Part shown: positions 1-7,239 of the stretch, in pieces | How the letters are laid out: the number at the start of each line of letters is the position of its first letter | Numbering within the stretch: position 1 is the stretch's first letter | DNA from: Actinocatenispora sp963805605 | GTDB lineage: Bacteria > Actinomycetota > Actinomycetes > Mycobacteriales > Micromonosporaceae | Assembly (NCBI GenBank): GCA_963805605.1 | Contig: CAWDUX010000002.1 | Coordinates: 62,001-126,000, forward strand | Direction: 5' to 3' | Length of the DNA: 64,000 bases | Notes under the pieces: model-generated | Database searches by the model: none | The model's input: the letters and a program-made list of their open reading frames with translations, nothing else | Told to the model about the DNA's origin: nothing | Position numbers and translations under genes: made by a program

Positions 1-2
1 GC

Positions 3-893
3 GCGGGACACGACGTACCGCTGATCCACTCCGACCGGCTGGCGCCGCCGTCCCGGCGGGTGCTGATCCGGTTGGTCGGCTACGGGCTGCTCGCCCTGGG
101 CACCCTGCTCTACCTGGGGCCGTTCGTGATCCAGGTGGCCAACTCGGTCAAGACCGATCCGGCGTCGGCGGCCCACCCGCTGGGACTGCTGCCGCATCCG
201 CTGTCGACGCTGGCCTGGCGCAAGGCGTTCGGTTTCGACACCGCGTTGGACGTACCGCTGGCCCGTTGGGTCGGCAACTCGTTCCTGGTCACCCTGTCGG
301 TCACGGGGGGCCGGCTGATCATCGACTCACTGGCCGGCTACGCGCTGGCCCGGCTGCGGTTCCCGGGACGCCGGGCGGTCAACGGCGGGGTGCTGGCCGT
401 ACTGGCGGTGCCCGGTGTGGTGCTGCTGATCCCCAAGTTCCTGGTGCTCAAGCAGCTGGGGCTGTTTGACTCCTACGGCGGCATGATCCTGCCGCTGATG
501 TGCGACGCGGTCGGCATCATGCTGATGAAGGCGGCATTCGAGCAGGTGCCGGTCGAGTTGGAGGACGCGGCCCGGATCGACGGCGCGGGGGTGCTGCGTA
601 CCTTCGTCAGTGTGATGCTACCGCTGGTGCGTCCGTCCCTGATCACCGTGGCGATCCTGTCGTTCCAGGGTTCGTGGAACGAACTGACGCACTTCCTGGT
701 GGCCACCGCGGATCCGAAGTACCAGACCCTCACGTTGGGGATCGCGCAGTTGACCGCCGGGCCGTTGCAGGGGGCACAGCAGTTCCCGCTGAAGCTGGCG
801 TTGGCGACGTTGTCCACCATTCCGGTGGCCATCGTCTACATCGTGTTCCAGCGCTACTTCGTCCGTAACCAGGTGTCCAGCGGCATCAAGTAG
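3..893 (+). CDS. Carbohydrate ABC transporter permease, MalG type (5' end probably outside window)
   Basis: Inner-membrane permease of a sugar ABC importer (binding-protein-dependent transport family 1). About six hydrophobic segments are visible, and a typical EAA loop lies about residues 166-190 counted from the GTG at 60 (EDAARIDGAG followed by LPLVRP), the site that docks the ATPase. The reading frame is open to the window edge. The GTG at 60 would start almost inside the first membrane segment, and the residues before it (SRRVLIRL) look like the usual basic cytoplasmic lead-in, so the true start is probably upstream of the window. Partner permease and binding protein would lie to the left. 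A strong hairpin follows the stop. Confidence 0.85.
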   Translation, partial: AGHDVPLIHSDRLAPPSRRVLIRLVGYGLLALGTLLYLGPFVIQVANSVKTDPASAAHPLGLLPHPLSTLAWRKAFGFDTALDVPLARWVGNSFLVTLSVTGGRLIIDSLAGYALARLRFPGRRAVNGGVLAVLAVPGVVLLIPKFLVLKQLGLFDSYGGMILPLMCDAVGIMLMKAAFEQVPVELEDAARIDGAGVLRTFVSVMLPLVRPSLITVAILSFQGSWNELTHFLVATADPKYQTLTLGIAQLTAGPLQGAQQFPLKLALATLSTIPVAIVYIVFQRYFVRNQVSSGIK

Positions 894-899
894 GCATCT

Positions 900-938
900 C
901 GGTGCTGGCGGCCCGGTGTATGCGGGCGGCCAGCACCG
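900..938. terminator. Hairpin between convergent genes
   Basis: A 10-bp perfect outer stem (900-909 with 929-938) is continued by a 5-bp inner stem after one mismatch. It lies between the permease stop and the convergent DUF3817 gene, so it can serve both as terminator. There is no T tract, as is usual for GC-rich actinobacterial terminators. Confidence 0.6.
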
Positions 939-985
939 GGCGGCGATTGCCGCCGATCGTCCCCGGGTGCTGGCCGGCGCCAGGT

Positions 986-1363
986 TCAGACCGCGGCGGC
1001 CGGCTCCTCGGCGGCGTGTGCGGCCAGCTGTGCGCGTACCAGCTTGGTGGTCCGGCGCTCGGCCACGAACGAGATCACCGGAATGGTGCCGCACAGCATG
1101 ACCAGGATCATCCGGCCGTACGGCCAGTCCAGTCGGCGGGCCAGATCGAAGGTGAGCACCAGGAAGATCATGTACAGGAAGCCGTGCAGTGGGCCGACCA
1201 CCGCCGAGACGCCGGAGATCCCGGCGAGATGGTTGAGCGGTACTCCGACACCGAACAGGACAACCAGGCCGACACCCACCACCAGGGCGATGATCCGGTA
1301 GCGGAACAGGGCTGCGGATACACCAGCGTCCGCATCTGCGGGGGCGCTGCTTCCAGAGTGCAC
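986..1363 (-). CDS. DUF3817 integral membrane protein
   Basis: A 125-residue membrane protein with three hydrophobic helices (about residues 20-43, 53-75 and 84-106) and the pattern PLHGFLYM in the second, which is characteristic of the DUF3817 family of actinobacteria. GTG start. The biochemical function is not known. The next gene upstream on the same strand is another small membrane protein, so the two may be co-transcribed. Confidence 0.8.
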   Translation of the reverse strand: MHSGSSAPADADAGVSAALFRYRIIALVVGVGLVVLFGVGVPLNHLAGISGVSAVVGPLHGFLYMIFLVLTFDLARRLDWPYGRMILVMLCGTIPVISFVAERRTTKLVRAQLAAHAAEEPAAAV

Positions 1364-1443
1364 GATCGTCGTCTCCGTCTCGCCGTGTGTCGCTGTTCGG
1401 GGTGCCGCGTCAGGTGTCTGCCCGCGGGTCGTGCGCCGGGCGG

Positions 1444-1860
1444 TCAGCCCGGATAGTCCCGCCGGTTGCGCTGCGGGTTGGCGTTCTGCCAGGCCAGGTA
1501 GCGGTTGTACGCGGCCAGCTCGCCGTCTGCGCCGTCCCCGGTGACCTCAGGTGCCGGCGCGGTGACCGACAGCCGCGGCTGGGGGTCGCGACCGGCCCGC
1601 ACCAGAACCGGGGCGCGCAGCCGTACGGGTTCGGTCACGGGCTCGCCGCCGTGCTGATGGCGGTCGTCGCGGATGAGTTTGCCCCAGAAAGCAAGGGCGA
1701 ACACGCCGAACACCGGCCACTCGAAGGTGTAGCCCCAGCTGATCGCGTTGCCGCCCTGTGCCCGGGTGAGCTGCCACCATGCCATGGCGAGGCAACCGCC
1801 GAACGCGAGGATCGCGAGGAGGTGCAGCGCCAGCCATCGGGGCGACAGGAACCGTCGCAT
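1444..1860 (-). CDS. Small conserved membrane protein with C-terminal ELAAYNxYLA motif
   Basis: A 138-residue protein starting at the ATG at 1860 (MRRFLSPRW). A longer reading frame to 1959 exists but would overlap the neighbouring DUF1906 gene. Two membrane helices are visible (about residues 8-27 and 44-62), followed by a charged linker (KLIRDDRHQ) and a proline-rich cytoplasmic tail. The tail ends in ELAAYNRYLAWQNA, which closely resembles the C-terminus of the CtaG-like protein at 5615-6562 (ELAAYNAYLARIN). Function unknown. It sits between DUF3817 and DUF1906 genes on the same strand. Confidence 0.7.
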   Translation of the reverse strand: MRRFLSPRWLALHLLAILAFGGCLAMAWWQLTRAQGGNAISWGYTFEWPVFGVFALAFWGKLIRDDRHQHGGEPVTEPVRLRAPVLVRAGRDPQPRLSVTAPAPEVTGDGADGELAAYNRYLAWQNANPQRNRRDYPG

Positions 1861-1912
1861 GGCGGCCAGCCTACCCGCAGGTCCGATGCCGGGACCGGGA
1901 AGGTTCGCAGCA

Positions 1913-3184
1913 CTAGGAGAGGTCGAGCCAGTCACTGTCGATGTTGATGGTGATGCCACCGTATTTTTCGTTGTGGCCGCCGCGGTACTGCTTCATCCGG
2001 TGGTGCTGCACCCAGTAGTAGTCCGGGATGTGCGGATCCTGGACGGTGGCGTGACCGTCCCACTGGGCGAAGTCGATGGTTCCCGGCATGGTGTACCGCC
2101 CGGAGGGCCGAGCGGCGATCAGGTCGTCGATGGCGGCGGCTCGGCTCGAGTACACCCCGGAACGGTAGTTGCGCAGGTGCAGTCGCTGGGTCCAGGCGGA
2201 CAGGTAGGTGAGCACCGCTGTGCTGCAGGAGCCGCCCCGCGGGTAGTACTCCATGTCGTTGATGATCACCGAACCGTTCGCCATGCCGTACCCGGCGGCC
2301 TGCCGTGCCGCGTCGTCGGCGTCGGCGCGGGCCTGGGCGGCGGCCCCGCCCACGGTCATCCGGTACGGTTCGTCACCGCACGGTGCCTGCCGGCCCACGT
2401 ACATCGGGAAGATGTGCCAGCCCTTGGCGGTGTGTCGGCTCACCCAGGCGGGGTTGAGGTTCGGCTGGTCCGGGCAACCGAGGTCGCCGCCGCCGATGTA
2501 GACACCGATGGCGCGGTACGGCGAGGAGGCGTACCAGGCGTCCATGACCCGGTTCGTGGGTGCCTGGCAGGCATCGAATCCGTGCCCTGTGAACGTTCCG
2601 GGCACCACGGTGGCGCTCTCCACCCGCTGCGGTCGCGGCGCGCGCCCGGTGGTCGGTGGTGGGACGCGATGTCGCCGGGCGGTCCGGCTGAGGGTGCCGT
2701 GCGCCAGGATCCGGGAGATCTGTCCGCGGTTCCGGCCGTAGGTCGCGGTGAGCAGCACCCCGGCGGACTGCAGCGCCCACCGGGTCAGATGTTGGGTACT
2801 CGCCGGCATCGCCGCCGGCATCCCGGTGGGCTGCATCCGGGTGTCGGACCGTACCGAGGTGGGCTGGGTCCGCAGGGTGATGGTCTCGGTGCGGCCGACG
2901 ATGCGGGGCGGGCAGCTGGTCCGCGGGCCCGGCGTACCGAGGTACACCGCGTGCCGGTCCAGTCGCGGGCATTCGGTGGGCTGCCGGTCCAGGTCGATGA
3001 CCGGCCAGCTGACGGGCACCCGCAGGTTCACCCCGTGGTACCGCACCTGCCGGGTGCCGTTTTCGTGGTCCGGCGCGGCCCAGCTCGCGCCACCCACGAC
3101 GATGGCCGCGCCGCTCACGCCGACGAGTGCGGCGAGCATGGTGGCGACCCATGACACGCGCCTGGACCTGCCGGAGAACGGCAC
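1913..3184 (-). CDS. Secreted DUF1906 (glycoside hydrolase-like) protein
   Basis: A 423-residue secreted protein. An N-terminal signal peptide (basic SGRSRR, then a hydrophobic stretch to about residue 38, ending SWAAP) is followed by a poorly conserved region (about 40-205) and a C-terminal DUF1906 domain (about 210-423). That domain has the family features GFDACQAPT, the IGVYIGGG strand, an acidic INDMEYY strand and FAQWDG. The family has a TIM-barrel fold related to GH25-type enzymes; Rv2525c of Mycobacterium, a Tat-exported cell-envelope protein, is a known member. A role at the cell wall is likely but the substrate is unknown. Confidence 0.8.
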   Translation of the reverse strand: MPFSGRSRRVSWVATMLAALVGVSGAAIVVGGASWAAPDHENGTRQVRYHGVNLRVPVSWPVIDLDRQPTECPRLDRHAVYLGTPGPRTSCPPRIVGRTETITLRTQPTSVRSDTRMQPTGMPAAMPASTQHLTRWALQSAGVLLTATYGRNRGQISRILAHGTLSRTARRHRVPPPTTGRAPRPQRVESATVVPGTFTGHGFDACQAPTNRVMDAWYASSPYRAIGVYIGGGDLGCPDQPNLNPAWVSRHTAKGWHIFPMYVGRQAPCGDEPYRMTVGGAAAQARADADDAARQAAGYGMANGSVIINDMEYYPRGGSCSTAVLTYLSAWTQRLHLRNYRSGVYSSRAAAIDDLIAARPSGRYTMPGTIDFAQWDGHATVQDPHIPDYYWVQHHRMKQYRGGHNEKYGGITINIDSDWLDLS

Positions 3185-3308
3185 GGAACCTTCCTCCCCC
3201 GAGAAGGCGACTGGCCTTTCAGAGGTATCACTTCCGGGCTGGGTGATGTGCGGCTTTCATTGACATACGTCCATTCGGGTAGCCGCCGAACATTGCCGAA
3301 AGTCAATG

Positions 3309-3327
3309 GTCATTCACCCTGAATGAC
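3309..3327. repeat. Short inverted repeat upstream of the penicillin-binding protein gene
   Basis: GTCATTCA, three bases, TGAATGAC: a perfect 8-bp inverted repeat just before the annotated GTG start at 3334. It could be an operator, or a hairpin in the leader if translation starts further in. It lies in the divergent promoter region shared with the DUF1906 gene. Confidence 0.4.
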
Positions 3328-3333
3328 GGTTGT

Positions 3334-5553
3334 GTGGCCCACTCCCACCAGATGTGTCAGCTGTGCCGGTATTCCCGTAACCTCGGCCCGGTGGCGAATG
3401 CGGACCGGGATCGACACCCGCTGATCAACCTGGTGTACCTCGTGCTGGCCGGTGTGCTCGCCGGGCTCGTCGCCGCCGTCGCCGCGTTTCCTCCGGTGGG
3501 CGCCGGAGGACTGGTCGCCAAACGGAGCGCGGACTCCTTCCAGGACCTGCCCACCGAGCTGAAGACACCGCCGCTGCCGCAGAACTCGTACCTGTACGCG
3601 GCCGACGGGAAGACCCTGATCACCGCGTTCTACGAGGAGAACCGGCGCGACGTCGCCGCGGACGAGATCCCCACCGTGATGCGGCAGGCCATCGTCGCGG
3701 CCGAGGACAACCGCTTCTACCAGCATGACGGCGTCGACTTCCGTGGAGTACTGCGGTCCCTGGTGGCCAACAACACCGCCGGCGACGTACGGCAGGGTGC
3801 CTCGACACTGACCATGCAGTACGTGCGCAACGTACTCGTCGAATCGGCCACCACCCCGACCGAACGCCTCATCGCGACCCAGCAGACCAGCGGCCGGAAA
3901 CTGCGCGAAATGCGCTACGCGCTCGCCCTGGAGAAGCGGCTGCCCAAGGCGGAGATCCTGCGCCGGTACCTCAACATCGCACTGTTCGGGCACCAGTCGT
4001 ACGGCATCTACGCGGCCAGCCACACCTACTTCTCCACCACGCCGGCGAAACTGACCCTGGACCAGGCGGCGCTGCTGGCCGGACTCGTCCAGTCGCCCAA
4101 CGCCTACGATCCGCTGCAGTCCGACAAGACACCCGCGCTCCAGCGACGCAACTACATCCTGGACCGGATGGCTGCGATGCACTACATCAGCAAGGACGAC
4201 GCGGCTTCGGCCAGGGCGAAGCCGATCCGGCTCGCGCCGGCCGACGTACCCAACGGCTGCGTGTCGGTACCCGCCAGGCACCGCGACTGGGGCTTCTTCT
4301 GCGACTACTTCGTCAACTGGTGGCGCTCACAGCCGGCATTCGGGCGCAGCACCCAGGAACGGATGGACGCGTTGAACCGGGGCGGCTACCGGGTGGTCAC
4401 CACCCTGGACCCGAAGGTGCAGTCCGCGGCGCACCGGCGGATCGCCGAGCAGGTGTCCACGCACAACCCGTTCGCCATCAACCTCGCGGTCGTACAGCCG
4501 GGCACCGGCAAGGTGCTGGCGATGGCGACCAACCGCAACTACAGCCTGGACACCAGCCACAACGGCCCCAGCTCCGCACGGCGCGGCGCCAAGGGCAACT
4601 ACCCGAACACCACCAACCCGCTCATCGCCGGTGGCGGCGACATCGTCGGCTACCAGGCCGGCTCCACCTTCAAGATGTTCACCATGCTGGCCGCGCTGTC
4701 CAGCGGCCACAGCCTGTCCACCTCGTTCAAGGCGCCGGCCAGGCTGCGTACCCGCTACCCCGGTGGTGGCCGCGCGAGCTGCCACGGCCGATGGTGCCCG
4801 GTGAACGCGAATCCGAAGTGGATGGACGGAAAACGCACCATGTGGGACGGCTTCGGCCGGTCGGTCAACACCTACTTCGCCTGGCTGGAACAGAAGATCG
4901 GGGCCCAGCGCGCGGTGGCGATGGCCGAACGGTTGGGAATCAAGTTCCGCGCGAACTCCGACGCCGACCTGGCCCACCACCACGCCAACGAATGGGGGGC
5001 GTTCACCCTCGGGGTCGCCGCGGTCACCCCGCTGGACCTGGCGAACGCGTACGCCACGGTCGCCGCCGAAGGTAGGTACTGCGAGCCGCGTACGGTGCTG
5101 TCGGTCAGCGACCGGGCCGGTCACCCGGTTGCCGTCGGTGGCTCGCACTGCAAGCAGGTGGTCAGCGCGGACGTGGCCCGGGCCGCCACCGACGCGGCCC
5201 GATGCCCGGTCGGCCAGCAGAGCTACTACCGCAAATGCAACGGTGGCACCGCACCCAACGGGTTCGGCAACGCGATCGGCCGCCCGTTCGCCGGCAAGAC
5301 CGGTACCACCGACAACACCGCGACCGCCACCTTCGCCGGGTTCACCCCGGACTTCGCCGCGGCCGCCATCGCCGCCGACCCCGACACCCCGCGCCACGAA
5401 GTGGGGGAGGCGTACGCCGACAAGGTCGACTGGGTGGTCGGCCGCACCATCCGGGACGCCTCCGCCGGCAAACGGGTCCGCAACTTCGTCCGGCCGTCCC
5501 GGAAGATCGCCGGCATCAGCACCCACCACAAACGGACACCCCACCATCACTGA
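3334..5553 (+). CDS. Class A penicillin-binding protein (transglycosylase/transpeptidase)
   Basis: Bifunctional peptidoglycan synthase anchored in the membrane by one helix (about residues 28-50). The glycosyltransferase domain (about 75-270) has its catalytic Glu124 in EDNRFYQHDGVD, the STLTMQY motif and the RRYLNIALFG region. The transpeptidase domain has SxxK (Ser444, STFK), SxN (Ser510, SVN) and KTG (Lys655, KTGTT). There is no PASTA domain; the protein ends in a short basic, histidine-rich tail. The start is uncertain: GTG 3334 gives the longest form, while ATG 3352 and GTG 3391 are in frame and none has a clear ribosome site. It is divergent from the DUF1906 gene. Confidence 0.92.
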   Translation: MAHSHQMCQLCRYSRNLGPVANADRDRHPLINLVYLVLAGVLAGLVAAVAAFPPVGAGGLVAKRSADSFQDLPTELKTPPLPQNSYLYAADGKTLITAFYEENRRDVAADEIPTVMRQAIVAAEDNRFYQHDGVDFRGVLRSLVANNTAGDVRQGASTLTMQYVRNVLVESATTPTERLIATQQTSGRKLREMRYALALEKRLPKAEILRRYLNIALFGHQSYGIYAASHTYFSTTPAKLTLDQAALLAGLVQSPNAYDPLQSDKTPALQRRNYILDRMAAMHYISKDDAASARAKPIRLAPADVPNGCVSVPARHRDWGFFCDYFVNWWRSQPAFGRSTQERMDALNRGGYRVVTTLDPKVQSAAHRRIAEQVSTHNPFAINLAVVQPGTGKVLAMATNRNYSLDTSHNGPSSARRGAKGNYPNTTNPLIAGGGDIVGYQAGSTFKMFTMLAALSSGHSLSTSFKAPARLRTRYPGGGRASCHGRWCPVNANPKWMDGKRTMWDGFGRSVNTYFAWLEQKIGAQRAVAMAERLGIKFRANSDADLAHHHANEWGAFTLGVAAVTPLDLANAYATVAAEGRYCEPRTVLSVSDRAGHPVAVGGSHCKQVVSADVARAATDAARCPVGQQSYYRKCNGGTAPNGFGNAIGRPFAGKTGTTDNTATATFAGFTPDFAAAAIAADPDTPRHEVGEAYADKVDWVVGRTIRDASAGKRVRNFVRPSRKIAGISTHHKRTPHHH

Positions 5554-5614
5554 CCCCGGCCCACCAGCGGGGCAACCGCCGCGTACGGTGAGTCCGTCGC
5601 CGAACAGGGGGTGA

Positions 5615-6562
5615 GTGGACGTGCCGGGAATGGGCCAGATGGGGCCGATGCTGGCGCCGACCGTCGCCCGCATGGCGGCGCTGTCGGTCGACTGGTTCTT
5701 CCTGATCGGCTGCCTGGTCGCGGCCGGACTCTACCTGGCCGCCGTGCTCCGGTTGCGTCGCCGCGGAGATCACTGGCCGGTGCTTCGCACCGGCGTCTGG
5801 CTGGTCGGGCTGCTCACCGTGCTGGCGGTCACCTGCACCGGCGTCGGCGCCTACGGCATGGCACTGTTCAGCGTGCACATGACCCAGCACATGGTGCTCA
5901 GCATGTTCTCGCCGATCCTGCTGCTGATGGCCGCGCCGATCACGCTGGCGTTGCGGGCGATCCGGCCGGCCCAGCGGGGACGCCGGGGGCCACGCGAGGT
6001 CCTGGTCGCGGTGCTGCGCTCCCGGTTCGCCGAGGTGATGACCTCCCCGTTGGTCACTCTCCCGCTGTTCATCGTCAGCCTGTACGGCCTCTACTTCACC
6101 CCGCTGTTCGACGCGGCGATGGGCACCTGGGTCGGGCACCACTGGATGCTGGTGCACTTCCTGATTGTCGGCCTGGCATTCTTCTGGCCGGTGATGGGCA
6201 GCGACCCGGCGCCGCACCGGCCGCCGTACGTGTTCCGGATGATCGAGCTGTTCGTGGCGATGCCGTTCCACGCGTTCTTCGGTATCGCGGTGATGCAGTC
6301 CAGCACGCTGATGACCACGGTGTTCGCGCATCCGATGGCGGCATGGGGCGTCCGCCCGCTGGCCGACCAGCACACCGGCGGCGCGATCGCCTGGGCATTC
6401 AGCGAGGTACCGACCCTGTTCGTACTGGGCGCGTTGTTCGTGCAGTGGAGCCGTGACGAGGAACGGATCGCCCGGCGTACGGACCGGGCCGCGGATCGCG
6501 ACGGCGACGCCGAACTCGCCGCGTACAACGCCTACCTGGCCAGGATCAACCACCAGAGCTGA
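5615..6562 (+). CDS. Cytochrome c oxidase assembly protein, CtaG/caa3 type
   Basis: A 315-residue integral membrane protein with about seven helices. The conserved histidine patches HMTQHMVLSMFSP, GHHWMLVHF and the PFHAFFG segment are typical of the CtaG_caa3 family. CtaG takes part in copper-dependent assembly of cytochrome oxidase in Bacillus; in actinobacteria the domain is often annotated for copper handling, so the role here is inferred. The GTG start at 5615 is preceded by a GGGGG stretch. The cytoplasmic tail ends ELAAYNAYLARIN, shared with the small membrane protein at 1444-1860. Confidence 0.85.
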   Translation: MDVPGMGQMGPMLAPTVARMAALSVDWFFLIGCLVAAGLYLAAVLRLRRRGDHWPVLRTGVWLVGLLTVLAVTCTGVGAYGMALFSVHMTQHMVLSMFSPILLLMAAPITLALRAIRPAQRGRRGPREVLVAVLRSRFAEVMTSPLVTLPLFIVSLYGLYFTPLFDAAMGTWVGHHWMLVHFLIVGLAFFWPVMGSDPAPHRPPYVFRMIELFVAMPFHAFFGIAVMQSSTLMTTVFAHPMAAWGVRPLADQHTGGAIAWAFSEVPTLFVLGALFVQWSRDEERIARRTDRAADRDGDAELAAYNAYLARINHQS

Positions 6563-6588
6563 ACTTGGCCGGGCGATGGCCCCCGTGG

Positions 6589-6720
6589 TCAGGACGCGAA
6601 GAACCTGGCGGCCACGGTGGTGTGCAGCTCGAAGACGAGCGGTGCCGGGCCGGTCAGGATCTCCCAGCCCTGGGTTTCGTCGGTGGCCCCGGCGGCGGAA
6701 AGACCGTTGGCCGGGGACCG
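6589..6720 (-). pseudogene. Unrecognised 3' gene remnant
   Basis: A 43-codon open stretch with no start codon. It is closed upstream by a TAA inside the loop of the hairpin at 6705-6745. About nine in ten codons end in G or C, as in real genes here, and the C-terminal part reads like protein (WEILTGPAPLVFELHTT, then VAARFFAS and stop). I do not recognise the family. It is most simply the end of a gene whose front was lost, with the break at or near the hairpin. It could also be a chance frame. Confidence 0.4.
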
Positions 6721-6745
6721 TTACAGGGACGGTCCCCGGCCAACG
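6705..6745. terminator. Perfect 16-bp inverted repeat after the CtaG-like gene
   Basis: Positions 6705-6720 pair perfectly with 6730-6745 around a 9-base loop. This is a strong hairpin 143 bases past the CtaG stop. It may end that transcript; it may also be a scar of a rearrangement, because the decayed reading frame on the minus strand stops inside its loop. Confidence 0.5.
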
Positions 6746-7068
6746 GCCGGGGGTGCTGGCGCTTCCCGGGGGGTGGAAGGACCAGCTGAACAAGTTCGGG
6801 GCGGCCGCCGACCAGCGTCGAACGACGACGGCACGGGGCACAGGTGCCAGGGACCGGCTGACGGTAAGCGTCGTACGGGCCCGGACGCAAAGACCCGCCC
6901 TTCGAACGTGTCGAGGGCCACTGCCACTGGTGGCCTGCGCTGTCGATACCGGACCGCCGGTCGGAAAGTGGTCCGGGGGCCGCTGTCACGTTTGCTCGAT
7001 CGGTCCATCTTGTCCCGTTTCCGGGTTCGGTGGGAGCAGGACGCTGGTCCCACCGGGAGGTGATGCCG
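6746..7068. other. Intergenic stretch without a convincing gene
   Basis: I find no supported coding region here on either strand. The only visible structure is an inverted repeat, CGGTGGGA (7028-7035) with TCCCACCG (7048-7055), just upstream of the presumed -10 of the ThrRS leader. It would cover the -35 region and could be an operator. Confidence 0.4.
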
Positions 7069-7074
7069 TATCGT
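7069..7074 (+). promoter_or_regulatory. Predicted -10 element for the ThrRS leader transcript
   Basis: TATCGT lies seven bases before the leader ATG at 7082, which would place the transcript start on the start codon (leaderless). A strong SD-like GGGAGGTGA lies at 7055-7063. If transcription starts upstream, an in-frame GTG at 7073 would be the better start. No clear -35 is seen. Confidence 0.4.
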
Positions 7075-7081
7075 GTGGGCC

Positions 7082-7141
7082 ATGTACAGCTTTCAGTTCA
7101 GCACGACGACGCCGGGGCAGCCCCGGCGCGTTCGAGCGTGA
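7082..7141 (+). CDS. Putative threonine leader peptide
   Basis: A 19-codon ORF reading MYSFQFSTTTPGQPRRVRA. Three consecutive ACG threonine codons (7103-7111) sit just ahead of a region that folds into alternative hairpins, and a short synthetase gene for the same amino acid begins 98 bases after its stop. This is the arrangement of ribosome-stalling attenuation. The start could instead be the GTG at 7073, adding three residues. The peptide itself is probably not functional; its translation is the sensor. Inferred from sequence alone. Confidence 0.6.
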   Translation: MYSFQFSTTTPGQPRRVRA

Positions 7142-7187
7142 ACTGACCATCACGACGACGGCCCCGGGCTTCGGCTCCGGGGTCGTT
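7110..7187 (+). promoter_or_regulatory. Predicted transcription attenuator of the ThrRS gene
   Basis: Four complementary segments are visible: CCGGGG (7112-7117), CCCCGG (7121-7126), CCCCGG (7162-7167) and CCGGGG (7177-7182). Segments 1 and 2 form an early hairpin. Segments 3 and 4 form a terminator-like stem (7157-7187) with a TTCG loop and one bulged T. Segments 2 and 4 can pair as antiterminator. A ribosome stalled on the threonine codons would cover segment 1 and free segment 2, allowing read-through when charged tRNA-Thr is scarce. The T tract after the stem is poor. Confidence 0.55.
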
Positions 7188-7239
7188 CGCGTTGTGGGCG
7201 AAGGAAACCGGGCCGGTCCGAGGGTGGAGAGGACACCCC

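Noticed and set aside
3260..3285. TTGACA with TAGCCG as promoter of the penicillin-binding protein gene
   Set aside because: The spacing is only 14 bases and the -10 is poor, so I did not list it as a promoter.
6750..6860. Plus-strand frame containing GGWKDQLNKFG
   Set aside because: A short protein-like stretch, but the frame continues into Arg/Thr-rich shadow sequence with no end or start that makes sense.
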